64,000 nt of DNA from Cryptomeria japonica (GCF_030272615.1 NC_081413.1:24680501-24744500); one strand, 5' to 3'. Counted from the stretch's first letter, positions 32,011 through 44,057 are shown. Notes: generated by a model from the letters alone, not told the origin. Numbers and translations: made by a program.

Positions 32011-34239
32011 TATCACTTGTCACAATAAGCGCTTTCCTCATCTTGTTAATGAAACTCCTATGGAAAGAGAAGAGATTCGGTTAATATATGTGAGCATAAA
32101 ATCATTATAATGCTAGGAATGGTGATGTAGCACCCAAAATATTTATTTCTAATTGTGGTAAAAAACTAAGGTGGTAATATTTCAAAACTTTAAGACATGG
32201 GAAAAATTTTCTTCCCTCACATTGTGTGTCATCCAATGAGGCAAAGAATTATAAGTTCTCTAGAACATCAATTTTGACATTTTTGTTATCGTTAAAGATA
32301 AAATCTAGTATTCATTCTCCAACTCGTCTCCCCTAATGCTCCAATATTGTTATCATAGTCGATCTAGGAATTTGTAAGAACAAAATTATGTTTTAAATAA
32401 AATAAGATATAGTTCATGGGTGTTTTAGTTAGATAGATTCAATGCCTCTATGGGAAATGAATTCTTACCAAAAATCACATTATTCAACTGATCATTAGAT
32501 AGAAAGGGTATGAATCTTAACTCTTTCTAATTATTTTTTTCACTTAGTGTGTTTGAGGTCTAATAGACTTCACCATTAAGTTGGTAAAACACTCATTGAA
32601 TGACAATCTCAGTTTAAAAGGTGTATTTTTTTTTTCTTCTTTTCATTTCCAATTCTATTATATTGCAAGAAAGTAACTTTCTATAGAAATAATGATGTAG
32701 TACTTCAGGATTCCATATTTCCAAGGCTCAATTCTCTTTTATAGAGGTGATAACAAAAGGATGAATTGAATAACCCATTATTGACCGAGATAGAATCCTC
32801 TATGAATCAAACATAAGCTAAACTAACAAAATAAATACACACTCTAGTAACCCCCAAATCACTCAATAATAAGACCCCTTAGCATATTTTGTTCTTAACA
32901 CTTTATACTTAGTACTAATATACCTATCATTTTCTAAGCAATGAAGAAATTTGGATCTTAGTACACAACATATATCAAATTAGGTCACAAAGTTGATATT
33001 ACTTTTTTTATACAAATAAGAGAAAGTAAACTAAATAATAAAAAGTATTAATACACTTTCAAAATACTTATATTAAAGTAAGAGCTCATAAGAACAAAAA
33101 CATAGCACCCAAATCTTTGAAAATAATAATTGCATAGCATCATCTATGAGAATTTATATTTAACAGTGTTGATGCGTAACTAGTAGTGTTCCATCAACAT
33201 AAATACTCCATTGATAGTTACTGTTGTTATTCAATGGTTGTGTAAACCATAATAGTTGAAATAAAATTGTGGATCAAAATTGGAGTAAAACTATCTTTGT
33301 GATTGACTAAAATCAATCTTTAGAAATTTTGTATTGATTTCCTTAATTTGTTTCTTAATGTCGATCTAAGGATTGTAAGCTCATAAAAAGTGTTGTGGCT
33401 GTATAACAAAAAAGCTGAAAATAGTAAATTAAACACAAATGAAATGCATTTTATGAAAACAAACACTTAAAAATGAACACTAATAGAAACACTCTCAAGT
33501 TACACTCTTGAAATAAATCTTCAAAAACATCTTTAAACCAAATAACTTAAAAAATTCTTTTAAGATAAATAATCATAAAATGCACATGATATTGATTGAA
33601 TACCCTTAAATCTTGTTAAATATTAGATAGCTCCTGAAATTATAGTAGTTTATATTGATACAATCTTGGTGACGGGAGCTTAGCAACAGGAACTCTGAAA
33701 CGAATCTCAACTCACAAAAAACTGCAACTGTTAATCCCCAATACTATTTCAAGCCAAAAAAATAATAAAAATCAATTCAATTAATAAACACACATAAACT
33801 ATGCTCACAATAAAGACCATAAAAGTGAACTCAACTTAGAAGTGGGCCCTGCTCTTAGTCGGTTGATTGAAGAAAATGGTTTACAAGTTGCCATTTTTCG
33901 AGATAAAGGGAACAAATATTCGAATTGGTTGAAGAAAGAACGAAGTAGCCAACGACCATTCTTTCTAAAGCCTAAAACCCAATTTACTATTATTATGCAA
34001 AAGACATCAACTACATAGGATCTTTGGCAATCTTCATGAGCGGTCTTCATCTTTGATAATAAGAGCCCTGTATTTTGCAAAAAATTCATCAACATTAGTG
34101 ATAAGTATTTGGTAATTTCGTAAGATATATTATATCATTTAATTCATGCTAATTCTTATCATCCCATCAGATTACTATGGCAACTTAGGGAAAACATCAA
34201 AACATAGGCTAGGATCTAATGGTAAAACAAGACAAACAT
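32011..34239. other. AT-rich sequence without recognisable genes
   Basis: Possibly more LINE sequence after ORF1 at the left, but I cannot support it by a motif. Short frames, including a 96-residue minus-strand frame at 33805-34095, have no recognisable family. Confidence 0.45.
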
Positions 34240-35140
34240 TTAACACATCATTTCCCCATAGTTGAAGTCATTTTTTCTACTATCGCCACTATTTCCTCTC
34301 CCCATTTTCTTTTCAAATCCTGAATTAATTGTCGGTGCTCAGCCAAAGTTATGTAGGTTTGTGTGAGACTTTGTTGCACAGAGGCCTTCCATTTTTCAAT
34401 TGTTTGTTGATGTTGAACTATGGGCATGTATTCTATCACAATCCTCTAGTCCCATAGTGAATTTTGAATATCAATTACTTCTTGATGTTCAAATAATGTT
34501 ATGTACTCTTTCGAGTCAGGTTCTTTTTTCTGATTTAATTTCTCCAATTGTTGTTTATGTTTACTCATTCTCCTGGTCTGTTGTTCATTCAACTGATATG
34601 TTTTTTTGTAGTTGTTCTTTGGGGGACTATATTTCCATTTCTATTTGTTGCACCTTGACTCGTAGATCCCAAAGTTCCTTTTGTTGTTTATTAACTATCT
34701 CTGAATACAATACCTCTGTCATACGGGTATTTTAAAGATGTAACTTGCTCTTCTAAATGTACTATGGAAATGTGCACTGGGCGTACTTTTGATGGAAGTA
34801 CAGTCATGATAGCATTAATATTCATGGCCTCTTTCATAATAGCTAAATTCTCATTGAAAGCAGATTAAAGACTATTTTTAATTTGTAATTCCACTCTTGG
34901 GTTGGGCAACATTTTCTTCACCACCTATCTTTCCTTCTATAACTAGTGTTTGACCATCATTATCATTATGCATATCGTCCTCATTATTTTGTTCTTGACC
35001 AAAAGAAACTTATGCTTATTCAGCACATCCTTTCTAACATTCTCAACTATCTATTGAATCTTAGCATCAATTTCATAAAGAAATATTTCTTCTTCATATT
35101 CCTCTTCATCTTCTAATTGTTCCATGTTTTAATTCTCCTT
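34240..35140 (-). pseudogene. Coiled-coil C-terminal region of an ORF-Y-like protein
   Basis: Minus-strand translation across frames yields EQLEDEEEYEEEIF (acidic start), NENLAIMKEAMNINAIMTV, YSEIVNKQQKELWDLRVKVQ, then MSKHKQQLEKLNQKK, and finally QTIEKWKASVQQSLTQTYIT ending MTSTMGK. Gln/Lys/Glu-rich helices like these are strong coiled-coil candidates. It follows, on the same strand, the YLFHSVKR..HHGLVK domain at 36460-37130, as the coiled coil follows the YH..NHFR domain in ORF-Y. Many stops. Confidence 0.45.
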
Positions 35141-35174
35141 TATCTTTCATTTGTTTTGATATCTTACTTTCTGT

Positions 35175-36330
35175 CTTTATTTTTTATTAGGATAAAACAC
35201 GTTTTGAAGGGGTCTCGAAACCCCTACAATCTAAGAACTGCCAATGAATAATGAGCTAGAATACCTGGCAGCGAAAAACAGGTTTTAGAAAGGACCTAAA
35301 ACCTTCTGGACTTACAGGCATCCAGAACCCAAAACCAAACGCTGCACAAAACATATGCATAAATTCAGAGCAGCCACAACCAGTCAAACATTAAGTGTAA
35401 GACATTACAAAATAGGTTGGCCCAATCAGACATCTAGGTCACCAAACTAGTAGACCTCAAAAAACAAAGAACGAGGGTATTTTCAGGCACTCTCAACCAA
35501 CATGAAGGGCTTTCCTAGGCTCCCACAACCTGTAACGGAATCTTCGGGCCATAAAAAAATACAAAGCCCAAACCTAACAAAAAAACAAACACTAGCCAAA
35601 CTGGGCTCTTGAAAACTACTAGCATCTAGCCTGTCCTTGAGAGAAACAAAAAACATAGGGTTTTTCCAGGCTCCCTCAACCTTGAGAGTGGTTTTTACAA
35701 GGCTCCCACAACTTGAACCAATGGGTTTTAGAAAGGCTCCCATAACCTTGATCTTGAGACTGAGCAGAGCTGAGCACATTAAACCCTCCAAGATCACCAC
35801 CTCAATAGGTGATAAAGGAAAAGGAACATTTAAAAGACCACCCAGTGTTCCCAAACAACCAAGAAACAAGGTACCTTCAACCTCCCATCTACACCTTCCA
35901 GCATCAACCACAACACCCAACTCCACCTCAATAGGAGATAGGATACGAACAACACCATCCCCAAGCAATATCTTCTCCTCAATAGGTAGAGCGCCCACAA
36001 CTAAGAGAGTGTGTTTTGTTAAGGCTCCCACAACCTTATCTTTGAAATTTAAAACCACTAAAAACAACTTACCATTCTGGATCTCCACCTCAATAGGAGA
36101 TAAAGGGAAGTATTTAGCACAAATGCCATCTTCAGCACTCTGACAGTCACGTGTTAGGATTTCATCAACCCCACAACAATGTTTCTAGGCATATCTAAAA
36201 GCATCCAACTCCACCTCAATAAAGGAGAAGGTTCAACTCGAGCCACATCCATTTCCTCCTCAATAGAAGATAGGACCATCTCTATAGGAAAGAACAAAGT
36301 AATCCAATGATGCCAAACCTGAAGCATAAA
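35175..36330 (-). repeat. Repeat-rich block with two dispersed motifs, possibly a LINE-like 3' region
   Basis: Two short motifs recur in imperfect form on the plus strand: GGCTCCCACAACCTT-like (about 35513, 35670, 35700, 35738, 36022) and CTCCACCTCAATAGGAGATA-like (about 35799, 35922, 35968, 36086, 36209, 36252). On the minus strand the second encodes LSPIEVE, and a 201-residue frame (35483-36088) is open. At the left end the minus strand reads GTTTTATCCTAATAAAAAAT, like a LINE 3' terminus. It interrupts the ORF-Y-like remnant. I do not recognise the family. Confidence 0.4.
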
Positions 36331-36439
36331 GACTCAATCCAAGGAAACAAGATAAAGAGGAACAACAAAAACCTCACCCCAAAGACATGAAGGAGTCAAG
36401 AGATGTAACCAGACTTTGTATTTCTTTGTTAAAAATATG

Positions 36440-37130
36440 TGGCTAGGATTCCATCATCCGAAACCTTTTTCTTTTCATCAATAGTTCTTGCTACATTAGC
36501 CAATTTTTTGCAAGTTGGAAGTTCAGGGTTCTTCTATTTTTAGTTTTTTTCTTTGCCTAGTAGTACTAGAAGGTCATTCTTTAGTTGAAGGATTTTTGGG
36601 AGTCCTTTGACTTTTCTTGGTAGTACAAACTGTAGGTCGTTCCATCCCAGTTTCTATACTATCATCTTCTACATTGTTCTCTTTAGGTTCACTTTTTTCA
36701 CCACCTAAGTTAGAGACATCTAGGGTTTCATCATCACCCTCAGCTTCATGAGCCTTTGGGTCATGTTATGAAGCCGAAGAATTTTCTTCGGCTATGAGAA
36801 CATACCAACTAATTTGAGGAGTAGCTTGTTTTAGGCCTTCCATTACAATTAGTTTTACTAATCCATGATGTGCTAAAGGGTTTTGATGCCCTTTATGTAC
36901 TTCTAAGAACACCCTTTTAACAGAATGAAAAAGATAATGATGTAAATTCACTGTCTTTGTTTTGCAAATGACAAATCAACCTTGAATGTTGAGATAACAT
37001 ATAAACAAACCTTCCTTCTAGCAATATACTAAAAAATAAACATATCGACATCTACCCATTTTTATCAAAGAAAACTCCACAAGATGCCCTATCTAGGAAC
37101 CGTTGCAACTTCTCCTCATCCCTCACGATA
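36440..37130 (-). pseudogene. ORF-Y-like domain remnant
   Basis: Minus-strand frames give RDEEKLQRFLDRASCGVFFD, then NLHHYLFHSVKRVFLEVHKG and NPLAHHGLVKLIVMEGLK, followed by an acidic Ser/Glu-rich linker (SEPKENNVEDDSIETGMERP) and a Lys-rich stretch. The SL/SVK...HHGL(I/V)K order parallels SLKHYI...VLHVGLIQF in ORF-Y (2240-2370). Frame changes and stops show decay. Confidence 0.45.
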
Positions 37131-38108
37131 ATTTAATTAGTAATTGTGAAAGAAAAAACCCTCATGATGAAAGAACCATAGTATGGAAAAGTCATGGGCA
37201 ATTTTATTATTATATCCACATAGAGATTTGAAAAATATGTGTCATTTATCTTTCTTGAAAGTTATGTATGCTATCTTATTGTTTCTTAGTGGTGTCATAG
37301 TGGTAGGTTTTTTATGGTTGTGAGGATATCCCGTGACCAATTTACATAAAGGGATTAGTTACAATGGGTAAATGGGAAAAGAAAATGAAAAAAACATAGC
37401 AACCAAAGAAAGAAATATTAATGTAAGTGGATAGTAAGATGATGGCATGCCGAGTAATTATAAGTATAAAAAGGGACAAGTAGGAATGAAATCCACATAT
37501 AGTAGATTCGATAAGGTTTAATCCCCCCTAATAGGGCAACTAACAAGGGTCATAATGACGAGTTAGCATATCTTATTGTGACATGATGGGTAATATATAG
37601 CACAATAATTGGTTCCCTCCCAGCATAAGTTATAGTGATGTCCTAGGTTTCCACAATAATGATCAACAAATAATAGAATGAACATAAATTAAAAGAAATA
37701 ATATACCATTAAAATTTTATCGATATTGATGATGTGGCATGTGAATCCGACAAGGAAAAGAGGTTGAGGTGTTCATTAGAGCTGTGAAATGGGTGCTAGT
37801 TGGAAGAATCTTGTGATAATCACTCTATAAGATAAAGGAAGATGTCATATCCCACGTACTATGCATTTTGGAAAAGTGAGGGAATGTGATGTGACTATTG
37901 AGAGCCAACATATATTGCAATTTGGTGTCTACATTAAAAATGATGAGGCTGCCTCCATAAAGTTATTATAAATGTTGTGTTAGTTAGGCCACAAAGAATT
38001 CGTGTCCAAGGTATGTGATTGATCAAAAAAATAGCTGAGATCAACCATAGAGAATAGGTTTCTAATGTGAGCAATGACAAAATAGTCAACCTTTGTGGAA
38101 GTGTATAT
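37131..38108. other. Sequence without recognisable genes
   Basis: AT-rich, stops in all frames. No LTR ends or domains identified. Confidence 0.5.
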
Positions 38109-39260
38109 GTTGAACACACCATAAGACTAAGAGTGGGGGAGTGAATCAGTCTCAACCTTAGGACAACCTATTTATAATATTTTAAAATTGAAATCATAAT
38201 TAAGTTACTTATGCAATTATGAAACAATAAAGCACAACACACATAAGAATACCAGATATACATGGAAAACCCAAGAAGGGAAAAACCACAGTGAGAATCA
38301 CACTCACAATAGGAATAATGAATTATAATATTTTAGGCTCAAGGCCAAGGAATCTCAATACGCTTGATTGGAATTGCAAGACTAAGGCACACAACCTTAG
38401 GGAAAGATACAAAAGACTTGAATTATTGAGATGCGCAATCTTAGGGAAAGAAACAAAGTCTTCTCAAGCTACCAAAAGGACTCATTGTCTTCTAGTAGGT
38501 ACAATAAAATGATGAATTTTAATAAATAAGATATCTTAATCATGAAATTATCCTTGAACACTATGCCAAGTTAACAATATCATGGAAAACATATCTCACT
38601 TTATTCAGTGTCTCAAATCATTGCCACATTAAAGATATGATCATCAAAGCTCATCACAAACTAAAATTTGCACTTCTTATTCTTCACATACACTTGCATA
38701 TCATTCAAATCCAACTCATAACAATCCACACACCATTTCACATATTTTGACTTCTATTTATACTAGGTTATACATTGAAACCATCAACTAGGTCGGCCAT
38801 AGAGAAAATACATATGAATTACATTTAAGGTCAGCCATCCGAACCAAAATCATACAATGCAATCCACTCCTACAGATAAAGAGGACCCAGATACATCACA
38901 ACAGATCTTACTAAATGAATTCCAATGACCAACATAGGCTAACACTTCTTCTAGAGTCGACATCAAATGCAAAGTGTAGAAAAACAATGAAGCACATTAA
39001 CTAATCAGCCTTGAAACATTACCCAATGTAAATTATTGAATGCAGATCTACACACCATGGTAACACCAATATCAACATATGAACTTTTGTAAGGGAAAAA
39101 GTGAGACTAAGTATGGACACTCTAATCCCACTCTCATACACACTCATGTGAATCAAAATGAAGCTTATGCAAAGATATGAAAACAACATGAAACCATAGC
39201 CAACCCCAAGGGAGAGATACAAGCCAATCGTCAGTCGGTGATCTCCTATTGTTCTTCTAC
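38109..39260 (-). repeat. Putative copia-type solo LTR, minus strand
   Basis: On the minus strand the right-hand end reads GTGGTTTTTCCCTTCTTGGG, later CTGATTCACTCCCCCACTCT and finally GTGTTCAACA. These are the order and motifs seen at the 3' part of the copia LTRs at 5315-6100 and 57315-58372 (TTTTTCCC, GATTCAC-CCCC-CTCAG/CTTAG, terminal AACA). The upstream boundary is not defined and may merge with the LTR to the right. Confidence 0.45.
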
Positions 39261-39964
39261 ATCTTCAAAAGCCCCCAATTGATAAAATGATGCTTGATGA
39301 ATGTTTGATGGATGAATTTTGAATATTGTTAAAGACTTCAAAGATCTACTCTTTCACTGCAAAGAAGGCTCTAATGCTACAAAAACCTATTCTCAGATCC
39401 TTAGAAGAAGACCCCTTCAAATGAAGAAAGAGAGCTCTTAAGTATGAAACCCTAGATCTTAATTTCATGTTTAGGCTGACCTAGGATTTGAATTTCCCAT
39501 TGATATTTTAAGGTTAAGCATTATTATATCATAGGACTGTGCTCCCAAAATTTCTGGGAAAAAGACGCAGACCATGTGCATTACCACCACGGTCCGACCA
39601 ACTTTTTACCAAATTTTTGGGGCAGTTAGATATGATGATATTAGAGCGCATCCCAAATTTATAGCTGATTTCAAGATGTTTTGATATGCGAAATCGGGCC
39701 TAAATGAACAAATTAAGACATAATTAGGGTTTATGATTAAATGATTCATTGGAGAAATAAGATGAAAAGGGACACACTTAGGGTAAAGGGCCCAACTTTA
39801 TAATATGTAAAGTGGTGAGACATGACCTTAGATTTAATTAATTTAGTTAATTAAATACTGAAAGGGGAATGAGAAATGCAAGATGCAAGACACACTAAGG
39901 TGGGTGCTAACCTAACTGTGAAATTGTACCACCCTAGAAAGGGTGTACAATTTATGACACTACA
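39261..39964 (-). repeat. Putative 3' LTR start of a Tat/Athila-like gypsy, minus strand
   Basis: On the minus strand, a purine-rich AAAATGGGGGCTAAA (39965-39980) is followed by TGTAGTGTCATAAATTGTAC at 39964, a plausible PPT/LTR junction. It lies downstream, in element orientation, of a gypsy integrase end (44170-44060) and an antisense PMD ORF. The other LTR edge is uncertain. Confidence 0.45.
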
Positions 39965-39980
39965 TTTAGCCCCCATTTTA

Positions 39981-40762
39981 GTGGTCATATGACACTATGT
40001 GCATATGCAATCTAAAGTACAGAAAAGTAAACATCATTTGAAAAAAGGATATATCCATAAGTTGTCGAGCGAAGCCCCTAGTGGTATCTGTAGTACACAG
40101 TTCGGAACCAAACCCTACAAAACCACATATTAGGTCACAAAATCACCTAATGCTTACTAAGGAAGGTGATGAAATTCGGGGTAGCTATATTCCCCCCCTA
40201 TTTCGAGTTGCTTATTAGTGAGATGAAACAGGGTATCATGTTTTCCATAGTGAATTGTGATAAAGATTGTGATGAAGCAAGTTTGCAACAAGGCCTGATT
40301 ACTCATCTAAGAATGTTATGGAACTAGTGTGGAGTGAGAAGGAGAGCTCACAATTCCAATGCCGTCGACGGTGAGAGAATCGGAGCTTCCTAGCTCAAGA
40401 TATGATAGATTGACGAAAAAGTGCAAAAATTAGGGTTTTAACTTAAAAACATAAAGTCAAAAAGTGCATAACACATAAATATGAAAGTGACACCTTCATT
40501 TGTCACTTTTTAAATTTTTGGCACTATTCTCTATAGAGGAACCCATATAGTATTCATCATGCCTCGACGCTAACCTGAGCAACCTACGAGGATGGAGATC
40601 ATGTGCCAGTCTGCACTCGTCGACCAACCACTCAACAAGGTGAGTTGACCTTCCATTGAATCTATTTGACTTTGTCATGATTTTATAGTTTTTAGGAATG
40701 ATGATGTCATCACCTAGTCCAGACCGGGCCCCCTCTCTGGACACCTAGGGGTCCTAGGGCAC
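39981..40762. other. 3' internal non-coding region of the gypsy remnant
   Basis: No conserved frame. It has two C-rich runs (39969-39974 and 40192-40199), the complements of purine tracts on the minus strand. A minisatellite follows. Confidence 0.4.
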
Positions 40763-40914
40763 CCTGGTCCTCCTAGGGTGCCATGGTCCCAAGGGAGCGC
40801 CATGGTCCCCTCTAGGCGCAATGGTCCCCTCTGAGTGCCATGGTCCTTGTAGGGCACCATGATCTCAGTTGGGCACCTTGGTCCACTTAGGGAACTCTGG
40901 TCCTTGTTCAGGGC
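40763..40914. repeat. GC-rich 19-bp minisatellite, eight units
   Basis: Eight units of exactly 19 bp with consensus near CATGGTCCCCTCTAGGGCAC, starting at 40763, 40782, 40801, 40820, 40839, 40858, 40877 and 40896. Units differ by several substitutions but no length change. All minus frames through it are open (GPRCP..GTM-type repeats), a consequence of composition. Confidence 0.9.
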
Positions 40915-42246
40915 AACCAATGGTGACACAGGATCAGGCAATGATTGTTAGAACTGATAGAATGATTGGAATGATAGTGATGATGATTGATTACTCATGA
41001 TAGAATGTTTTTCTTTTTGTAAACACTTCCATACATTCGTGAGCATACTATCGGTCTCACCTTCTGGAGCCTTCAAGAGTAGATCCCAAGGTTGACAATA
41101 GGGGAGAGGGATTTTCTGCATGTAGTGGTCTTGTGGGATGCGATGGCTATGTCGACCATCAGATTCCATTATGTGATGCTAATGGCATTGAGGGAGAGGT
41201 GGGATTCAAACACCTTGATGTTCTCATTACCTGTGGGGGAGATGACAGTCACCCTTGAGGATGTATACCATATTTTGTGCCTTCCCATAAGGGGGGAGAC
41301 CGTTAGATATCAATTCGACCATACACAAGAGGATTATAGGAGAGAGCAGGTGTATGCTGTGGGGAGCATGATACTCGGTGAGACGAGGGGTTGTATCATG
41401 GTTAGCTGGCTCCTACACCCTAGCGATGAGGTTTCATTAGTGAGGTGACTCATGATCATGACCCTTGCATTAGCCATGTGCCCTAATGGGTGCGACACAC
41501 ATATGAATGGAGGACTCATCTACATTATCCAAGAAATGGAGAGACATAGGAGGATATACTCTTGGGGTCGGAGCATTCTTACACATCTCTATCAAGACCT
41601 TGGGGAGGATGTGTTTGGATAGGGATGTAGCCTGATGACATGCATGCTATTACAGGTGTGGATATTCGACCATATTCCCTGCACTAGGCCTATTGGAGCC
41701 CCTATAGACGTAGTCCTATAGCAGCCTAGGGTATTTTCTTATCTAGTTACCCACGAGTGGTGTCTGACTATCTCCTATATTAGAGGTTGAGCTTAGACAG
41801 ATTGATAGTGGGTGAGGTCATATATGGACACCCTACCTCAGGATGTACATGTGGGTAGGGATATGCAGACAGATGTTAAACATGCAGAGGAACCATCTAC
41901 TAGAGGGATGGTACAACCACATAGGCGTTCCCTTCTACGTCAATTGTTTTTGGTGGAAATTTGGGTTTGAGAAGTGTGTTCCTATTGATGTTCCTGTGTA
42001 CATCCAACACTCACGCGTGATGCCAAGGCTAGGAGCCATTCCTAGGCCTACCAATGATGAGATCGACATCACAGATTTAGATGGGTCAAATCAATACATA
42101 GCGACAGATTATAGGGATGATTTAGGAGCACGCTAGCCATACATCACATGATGGGGGAGGACATACCCTGGAGCCATTTTCCCAATAGACTTCCCTGGAG
42201 GGAACCCCAGACCATGGAGACAATTAGGTGATAGATAGGGATCCTG

Positions 42247-42930
42247 ATGGAGATGATCCTGATAATGGAGAGGGAGATCAGGATGGAGATTATAAGGAGG
42301 ATGGAGAGGAGGAGGAGGAGGAGGACAATGACGAGGAGGATGACGAGGAGGATGATGAGGATGAGGAGGATGAGGAGGATGATGAGGAGGATGAGGAGGA
42401 GGAAAAGGAGGATGAGGAGGATGATGAGGAGGACGAGGAGGATGAGTGAGATGTAATTCCTCATAACTGTAGGGAGGATACCATAGCCCTAGATCCACTG
42501 AGTCTCTCACTGCAGGTGGAGAGGGACCCTATAAGGGTTCCTGATCCTGATCCCCATTGGCCCCCACATACTATAAAGAGATAGTACGAGCGCAAAGAGC
42601 CTAGCGAAGATGGAGATGATCCTAATAATGGAGAGGGAGATCAAGATGGAGATTATGAGGAGGATGGAGAGGAGGAGGAGGAGGAGGAGGAGGAGGATGA
42701 GGAGGAGTATGAGGAGGATGAGTAGGATGACAAGGAGGATGGGGAGAATGATGAGGAGGACGAGGAGGATGAGTCTGATACAGTTCCTCATCACTCTGGA
42801 GAGGATACCGTAGCCCTAGATCCACCGAGTCTCCCACTGTAGGCGGAGAGGGACCCTATAAGGGGTCCTGATCCTTGTCCCCACTGGCCCACACCTACTA
42901 TACATAGATAGTACGAGCGTGGAGAGCCTA
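42247..42930 (+). repeat. Tandem duplication containing Asp/Glu-coding trinucleotide tracts
   Basis: Unit 1 (42247-42607) and unit 2 (42608-42930) both start GATGGAGATGATCCT, run through GAG/GAT repeats, and end with AGTACGAGCG...GAGCCTAGCG. Unit 2 is shorter because its acidic tract is contracted (offset 361 at the start, 324 after the tract). The tracts encode long runs of Glu and Asp. The minus-strand Pro/His frames are shadows. Confidence 0.92.
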
Positions 42931-42990
42931 GCGGGTCCCAGACTAATGCGGTTACTATAAATGATCCCTACTGGCAAGAGGGAGATCCAG

Positions 42991-43096
42991 GTAAGATGTC
43001 CTATTATTGATTTATTTATGTATCTTACTTTCTTAGATTTGATGATATGGAATGTTACTAATTAAAATTTCTCTCTATCTTGCAACTCCTATCCAG
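42991..43096 (+). other. Candidate intron in the PMD ORF
   Basis: GATCCAG|GTAAGATG at the left and TATCCAG|GAGTGG at the right, a 106-bp AT-rich GT-AG interval with a pyrimidine-rich 3' part. Coding-like sequence flanks it on both sides. Inferred from the consensus only. Confidence 0.5.
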
Positions 43097-43470
43097 GAGT
43101 GGCATTCTTTGATTCAGAATGCAGTGGCAGACCTTATTGTGACTATGCACGTTCCTAGTTCCTCACAGATATCCTACAGATCCCAGAGGAGTGCGGGATG
43201 ACACGAGGACCTTTTCTCCCCTATTCGGATGGAGGTGGAGGTCCTATGAGAGAGATTATGATAGAGAGAGCATGACCTAGCAGTGTTACAAATAGAGGCA
43301 GCCACATACCAAGGGATCATGATGGAGAGGGATCGCATGAGCTCCTCATGGAGGCACTCATAGTCCATATCATGATACACTCCCATGGGGCCACCCCCAT
43401 GGCTAGATCAGGAGGGGGCATCTAGCCACCATCCTCCAGCTATTAGTCCTAGGGATAGGAGATGATCTTG

Positions 43471-44007
43471 ATGTATTGATGTATATATTATGATACTCAT
43501 GGCTATGTTATTTTAATCCTTAAACAATATATGCATTGCTTAGATTAGAAGTAACATATTGAGTAATGAGCATGTATATCTGATTTTAATTTCCATGTGA
43601 TTGATTTCTCAATGCTTCATGACTAATTCGATACATGTGTGATTTAATCAAATAACTAAGTATTTAATTAAATGCTACTTTGATGATGTAAAAGAAGAAT
43701 GTATTATGCCTAAGAACCATATGACTAATGTGATTTAATTAACTCTAATTAAACGCAACATGATATAATTCTACTTAACACACAAGAAATTGTATAACAT
43801 GCTAGCACATATGAAATGTAAATATATTACAATTTACATAAAAGAATCCAAGACAAACAATAAAGTAATAGAACATGCTTGTCAATAATTAAGTAATGTA
43901 TACCAAACAATATAACATCATTTAATCCTACATACTTTAATGAAGACATGCTAACATATTACCCAATTTTGAAGAAAGAAAAGATATAGAGAGAGAACAA
44001 AAAGTAG

Positions 44008-44011
<4 letters not shown>
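43471..44011. other. AT-rich spacer
   Basis: No frame or repeat of note between the PMD ORF and the GA microsatellite. Confidence 0.5.

Positions 44012-44047
<36 letters not shown>
44012..44047. repeat. (GA)n microsatellite
   Basis: About 18 uninterrupted GA dinucleotides following GACTT. In minus orientation it lies just after the gypsy pol stop. Confidence 0.98.
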
Positions 44048-44051
<4 letters not shown>

Positions 44052-44057
44052 ACTAGG

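Larger units (their letters stand above)
41092..43470 (+). pseudogene. Plant mobile domain (PMD, aminotransferase-like) ORF, antisense within a gypsy remnant
   Basis: Reads GERDFLHVVVLWDAMAMSTI, then LMALRERWDSNTLMFSLPVG, EMTVTLEDVYHILCLPIRGE, and later RSILTHLYQDLGEDVFGXGC and LLQVWIFDHIPCTRP. The match to the PMD family (RW..ET.TFHLP.GE.T.TLEDV..LLGLP..G; LYRELD; LLQLWA.ER) is clear. A stop at 41446 and several later ones break it. After WWKFGFEKCVPIDVP comes an acidic tail of Glu/Asp repeats, then a predicted intron and a short C-terminal exon. PMD proteins occur as host genes and in transposons. Here the frame opposes a gypsy integrase end, the position known for antisense extra ORFs in Tat-lineage elements. 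Confidence 0.75.

Noticed and set aside
35637-36143. 168-residue plus-strand ORF in the repeat block
   Set aside because: It overlaps the longer open minus-strand frame with LSPIEVE repeats and shows no recognisable domain; repeat composition keeps both strands open.
40714-40941. Minus-strand GPRCP-repeat ORF
   Set aside because: Openness follows from the GC-rich 19-bp minisatellite, whose unit is not a multiple of three.
42133-42837. Pro/His-rich and Leu/Ile-rich minus-strand ORFs
   Set aside because: They are reading-frame shadows of the GAG/GAT repeats in the PMD acidic tail.
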